64,000 bases of DNA from Heterocephalus glaber (lineage: Eukaryota; Chordata; Mammalia; Rodentia; Bathyergidae). Below the pieces are notes generated by a model, which ran no database searches, had not been told where the DNA came from, and saw nothing but the letters and a program-made list of their open reading frames with translations. The DNA lies in assembly GCF_000247695.1 (NCBI RefSeq), contig NW_004624730.1, forward strand, positions 34,141,378 to 34,205,377. The letters run 5' to 3'. Within the stretch, counting starts at the first letter, position 1. Every line of letters starts with the position of its first letter. Of the stretch, positions 61,850-64,000 are shown piece after piece. The translations under genes and the position numbers were made by a program.

Positions 61850-62410
61850 CTTTATACAGTTGAAATTCTACTTTTTATACTATTGTTTATTCTTAATGTT
61901 ATTTTATAAGCATTTTTTCTATTAAAAATTCTTCAAAAATGCTATTGTCAGTGACTACATTAAGCTATCTCTTCATAGGAAATAACTATAATTTTCCTAG
62001 TCATTACCTTAATGTAGACTTAGGCTGATTCAAATTTTTACTATTAAAAATAATTTGTCCTGGGCTGGGGATTTAGCTCAGTGTTTTCACCGCCTGCTGC
62101 GCGAGTGGAAGGACCCGAATTCAATCCCCGGTACCAAAAAAAAAAGAAGAAAAATAATTTGTCCTAACCATCTTTATATAGAAAACTATTCTTGCAACTT
62201 ATTTTGTTTTCTTAGGATAGATTCCCAGAGGTAAAAATACTGTGACAAAGGGTATGAGCTCTTCTTAAAATCTTGACATAGACTCGCCAAATGGCTTCCT
62301 TGGAAGGTTTGAACCAATTTATACTCTCAGAATTGTGTAAGCATACATAACAGCACACTGTAGCCAGCATTCTATAATAACTTTTTAAAGAAGGCAATGG
62401 GAAAGAGAAT
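61850..62410 (-). mobile_element. Probable old L1 fragment
   Basis: Text such as TAGGATAGATTCCCAGAGGT and GCCAAATGGCTTCCTTGGAA resembles reversed L1M. Strongly diverged. An ID-like SINE (62062-62149) is inserted. Confidence 0.4.
62062..62149 (+). mobile_element. ID-like tRNA SINE with perfect 16-base TSD
   Basis: GGGCTGGGGATTTAGCTCAG ... GAATTCAATCCCCGGTACC, A-tail. AAAAATAATTTGTCCT at 62046-62061 and 62150-62165. Confidence 0.94.
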
Positions 62411-62542
62411 AAAGATGCTAATTTATATGGAAAATGTATCTCAATGTGCTTTAATTCTATTCGTTGTTTGCTACTCCGAATGAACATCATTTTCTTTTGT
62501 CATTTAATAACTGCTTCTCTTACCATTTTCATGCACTATTTA

Positions 62543-62657
62543 TATACATATATACATATATATACATATATATACACATATATATGTATATATATATATA
62601 CACATATATATATATACACACATATATATGTATATACATATATATATATATATATAT
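62543..62657. repeat. (TATATACA)n low-complexity tract
   Basis: About 115 bases of TA/CA repeat joined to the T-run of a reversed SINE. Tyr/Ile-rich frames over it are artefacts. Confidence 0.95.
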
Positions 62658-62740
62658 TTTTTTTTTTGTACCGAGGATCAAACTCAGGTCCTTGCACTTG
62701 CAAGGCAGGCGGCGGAACCACTGAGCTAAATCCCTGGCCC
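62658..62740 (-). mobile_element. ID-like tRNA SINE
   Basis: T-run, GTACCGAGGATCAAACTCAG ... CTGAGCTAAATCCCTGGCCC. Confidence 0.9.
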
Positions 62741-62796
62741 TAGAAAAGCTTTTATTACAAGCATGATAAGCTATTCTTATTAATATATAAATAGCT

Positions 62797-62876
62797 GGGC
62801 CGGGGATTTAGCTCAGTGGTTCCACCGCCTGCCTCCCAAGCACAAGGTCCCGAGTTCAATCCCTGGTACCAAAAAA
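62797..62876 (+). mobile_element. ID-like tRNA SINE
   Basis: GGCCGGGGATTTAGCTCAGT ... GAGTTCAATCCCTGGTACC, short A-tail. Head-to-head with the reversed copy 56 bases to the left. Confidence 0.9.
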
Positions 62877-62899
62877 AAGCTTTTCAATCTTACTTTTAA

Positions 62900-63920
62900 T
62901 TATATTCTTTTTTAAAAGTCTGGTTCATTGTGGTACTTCTACATTCCATAAAATTCACCCTTTTAAGTTCTATAAATTTTCATAAATGCATACAATCAGG
63001 TAATGGGTACCAATATCAAAATACAATACTCCATCACCTCCAAAAAGTTTTCCTATATCCTTTTATAATCAACCCTTTTCCTACTTCCAGGTCATAGAAA
63101 CTACACATCTATCTTCTATGATATTGTCTTTTCCAAAACATCATATAAATGGAATCATACAGAATATATCTTTTTGAGTGGGGCTTTTTTTTTCAATTAG
63201 AGTAAAGCATTTGAGAAAGTCATGCATGTTATCATGTATATCAGTACTGTGTTTCTTTTTTATTGCTGAGTAGTGTTCTATTACATAGAATTATACTTTT
63301 TGTTTATTTGTATACCAAAAGTTAAAGGATATTTTAGTAATTTATAATTTTTTCAATGGTGAAGCCATTATAAACATTCATATACAAGTATTCAAACAAA
63401 AATTTTCATTTCTCTTATGTAAATACTGATAGGTCTCCCACTACGTCAGCAGCTATTATGTATAGTAGCTGCCCTCTTCCTATGGTGCCTTGCCCCCTCC
63501 CCTGTGTGACGTCATGCCAAGATGGTTGCTCCCACCAAAGAACAAACCCTTCTTCCCAGCATGCCCCTGGTCCCACCTAGAGAGTAACGTAATACTAGCT
63601 CACCTCCTACCACCTAGTGACGTCACCGGCTCCTCCATTCCCTAGTCACTACCTCACTCAACCCCACCTCAGCCCCTACAAGCCACACCCCAGTCTCTCC
63701 AAAAGACTCTCCCGCCCCGGCCGTATTGCTTTTTGTCTCTCCTTTGTTCAGAGACAGCCCAGCAGATCTGTTCCTTAATAAAGGCTTGTTGTGCCCTGGT
63801 CTGGTCTTGGTTTTCGGCCCTTTTACCTGACAAATACCTAGAAGTGCTACAGTTTATATCTCAAAATTCCTCTGTATTAAGGCACAGTCCAGGGAAGATT
63901 GGTATATCTTGGGTCCTTTA
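62900..63920 (-). mobile_element. Old L1 fragment (reverse orientation), split by the solo LTR
   Basis: Read on the plus strand this is typical reversed L1 3' sequence: TAAAATTCACCCTTTTAAG, ATAAATGGAATCATACA, TTGCTGAGTAGT. It resumes after the LTR as ACCTAGAAGTG. Diverged, with no open frame. Confidence 0.7.
63427..63832 (+). mobile_element. Solo LTR of an endogenous retrovirus
   Basis: 406 bases with TG...CA ends (TGATAGG...CCTGACA) and a direct 5-base duplication AATAC at 63422-63426 and 63833-63837. The flanks join into an L1-like sequence (GTAAATAC then CTAGAAGTG). Polyadenylation signal AATAAA is at 63777-63782, followed by the GT-rich end expected of an R/U5. The U3 part holds two full CRE palindromes TGACGTCA (63507-63514, 63618-63625). 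No internal gag/pol/env follows, so it is a recombined solo LTR. The ERV family cannot be named from memory. Confidence 0.8.
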
Positions 63921-63934
63921 AGAGATGAGGTTTT

Positions 63935-64000
63935 GCCGGGGATTTAGCTCAGTGGTTTCGCTGCCTGCTTCGCAAACGCAAGGACCGGAGTTCCATCCCC
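63935..64000 (+). mobile_element. ID-like tRNA SINE, cut by the window edge
   Basis: GCCGGGGATTTAGCTCAGTG ... GGAGTTCCATCCCC. The GGTACC end lies beyond the window. Confidence 0.88.

Overview
The window is ordinary nuclear DNA from a placental mammal, almost certainly a rodent. It has one spliced housekeeping gene with GT-AG introns and a CpG-island promoter, B1 (7SL-derived) SINEs, dozens of copies of an ID-like tRNA-derived SINE, 5'-truncated L1s, and old MIR and L2 relics. The abundant ID-like SINE (A box TAGCTCAGTGG, B-box region GAGTTCGATCC, ending GGTACC plus A-tail) is neither the murid ID/BC1 form nor the squirrel form as I remember them. With the B1 copies that duplicate their middle segment, this suggests Castorimorpha (beaver or kangaroo-rat side). 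That placement is inference.

Layout. Positions 1-3601 hold the probable 3' UTR and downstream flank of SSR3. SSR3 (TRAP-gamma, minus strand) is complete as five coding exons between 16356 and 3602. I reconstructed all splice junctions by eye, and they give a 185-codon reading frame. A CpG island at about 15.93-16.60 kb covers exon 1 and the promoter, with ETS, CACGTG, CCAAT and ZNF143-like motifs. From 16.6 kb to the right edge I find no functional gene. This is an intergenic stretch of SINEs, L1 fragments, MIRs, microsatellites, a processed RPL36A/RPL36AL pseudogene (58.57-58.98 kb) and a solo retroviral LTR (63.43-63.83 kb). In human the next gene on this side is TIPARP, which is not reached here.

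The interesting material is the record of insertions. Many ID-like SINEs have near-perfect target-site duplications (TSDs). An L1 3' fragment has a perfect 16-bp TSD. The RPL36A retrocopy split a B1. A solo LTR with TG...CA ends, a 5-bp TSD and two TGACGTCA palindromes split an older L1. Two diverged ~85-bp elements share terminal inverted repeats of hAT type. One remarkable 38-bp ID-SINE stub is flanked by a 12-bp TSD. Most microsatellites start exactly at SINE tails. I see no new molecular system, operon, CRISPR array or similar, and most open reading frames here are chance or repeat-derived.
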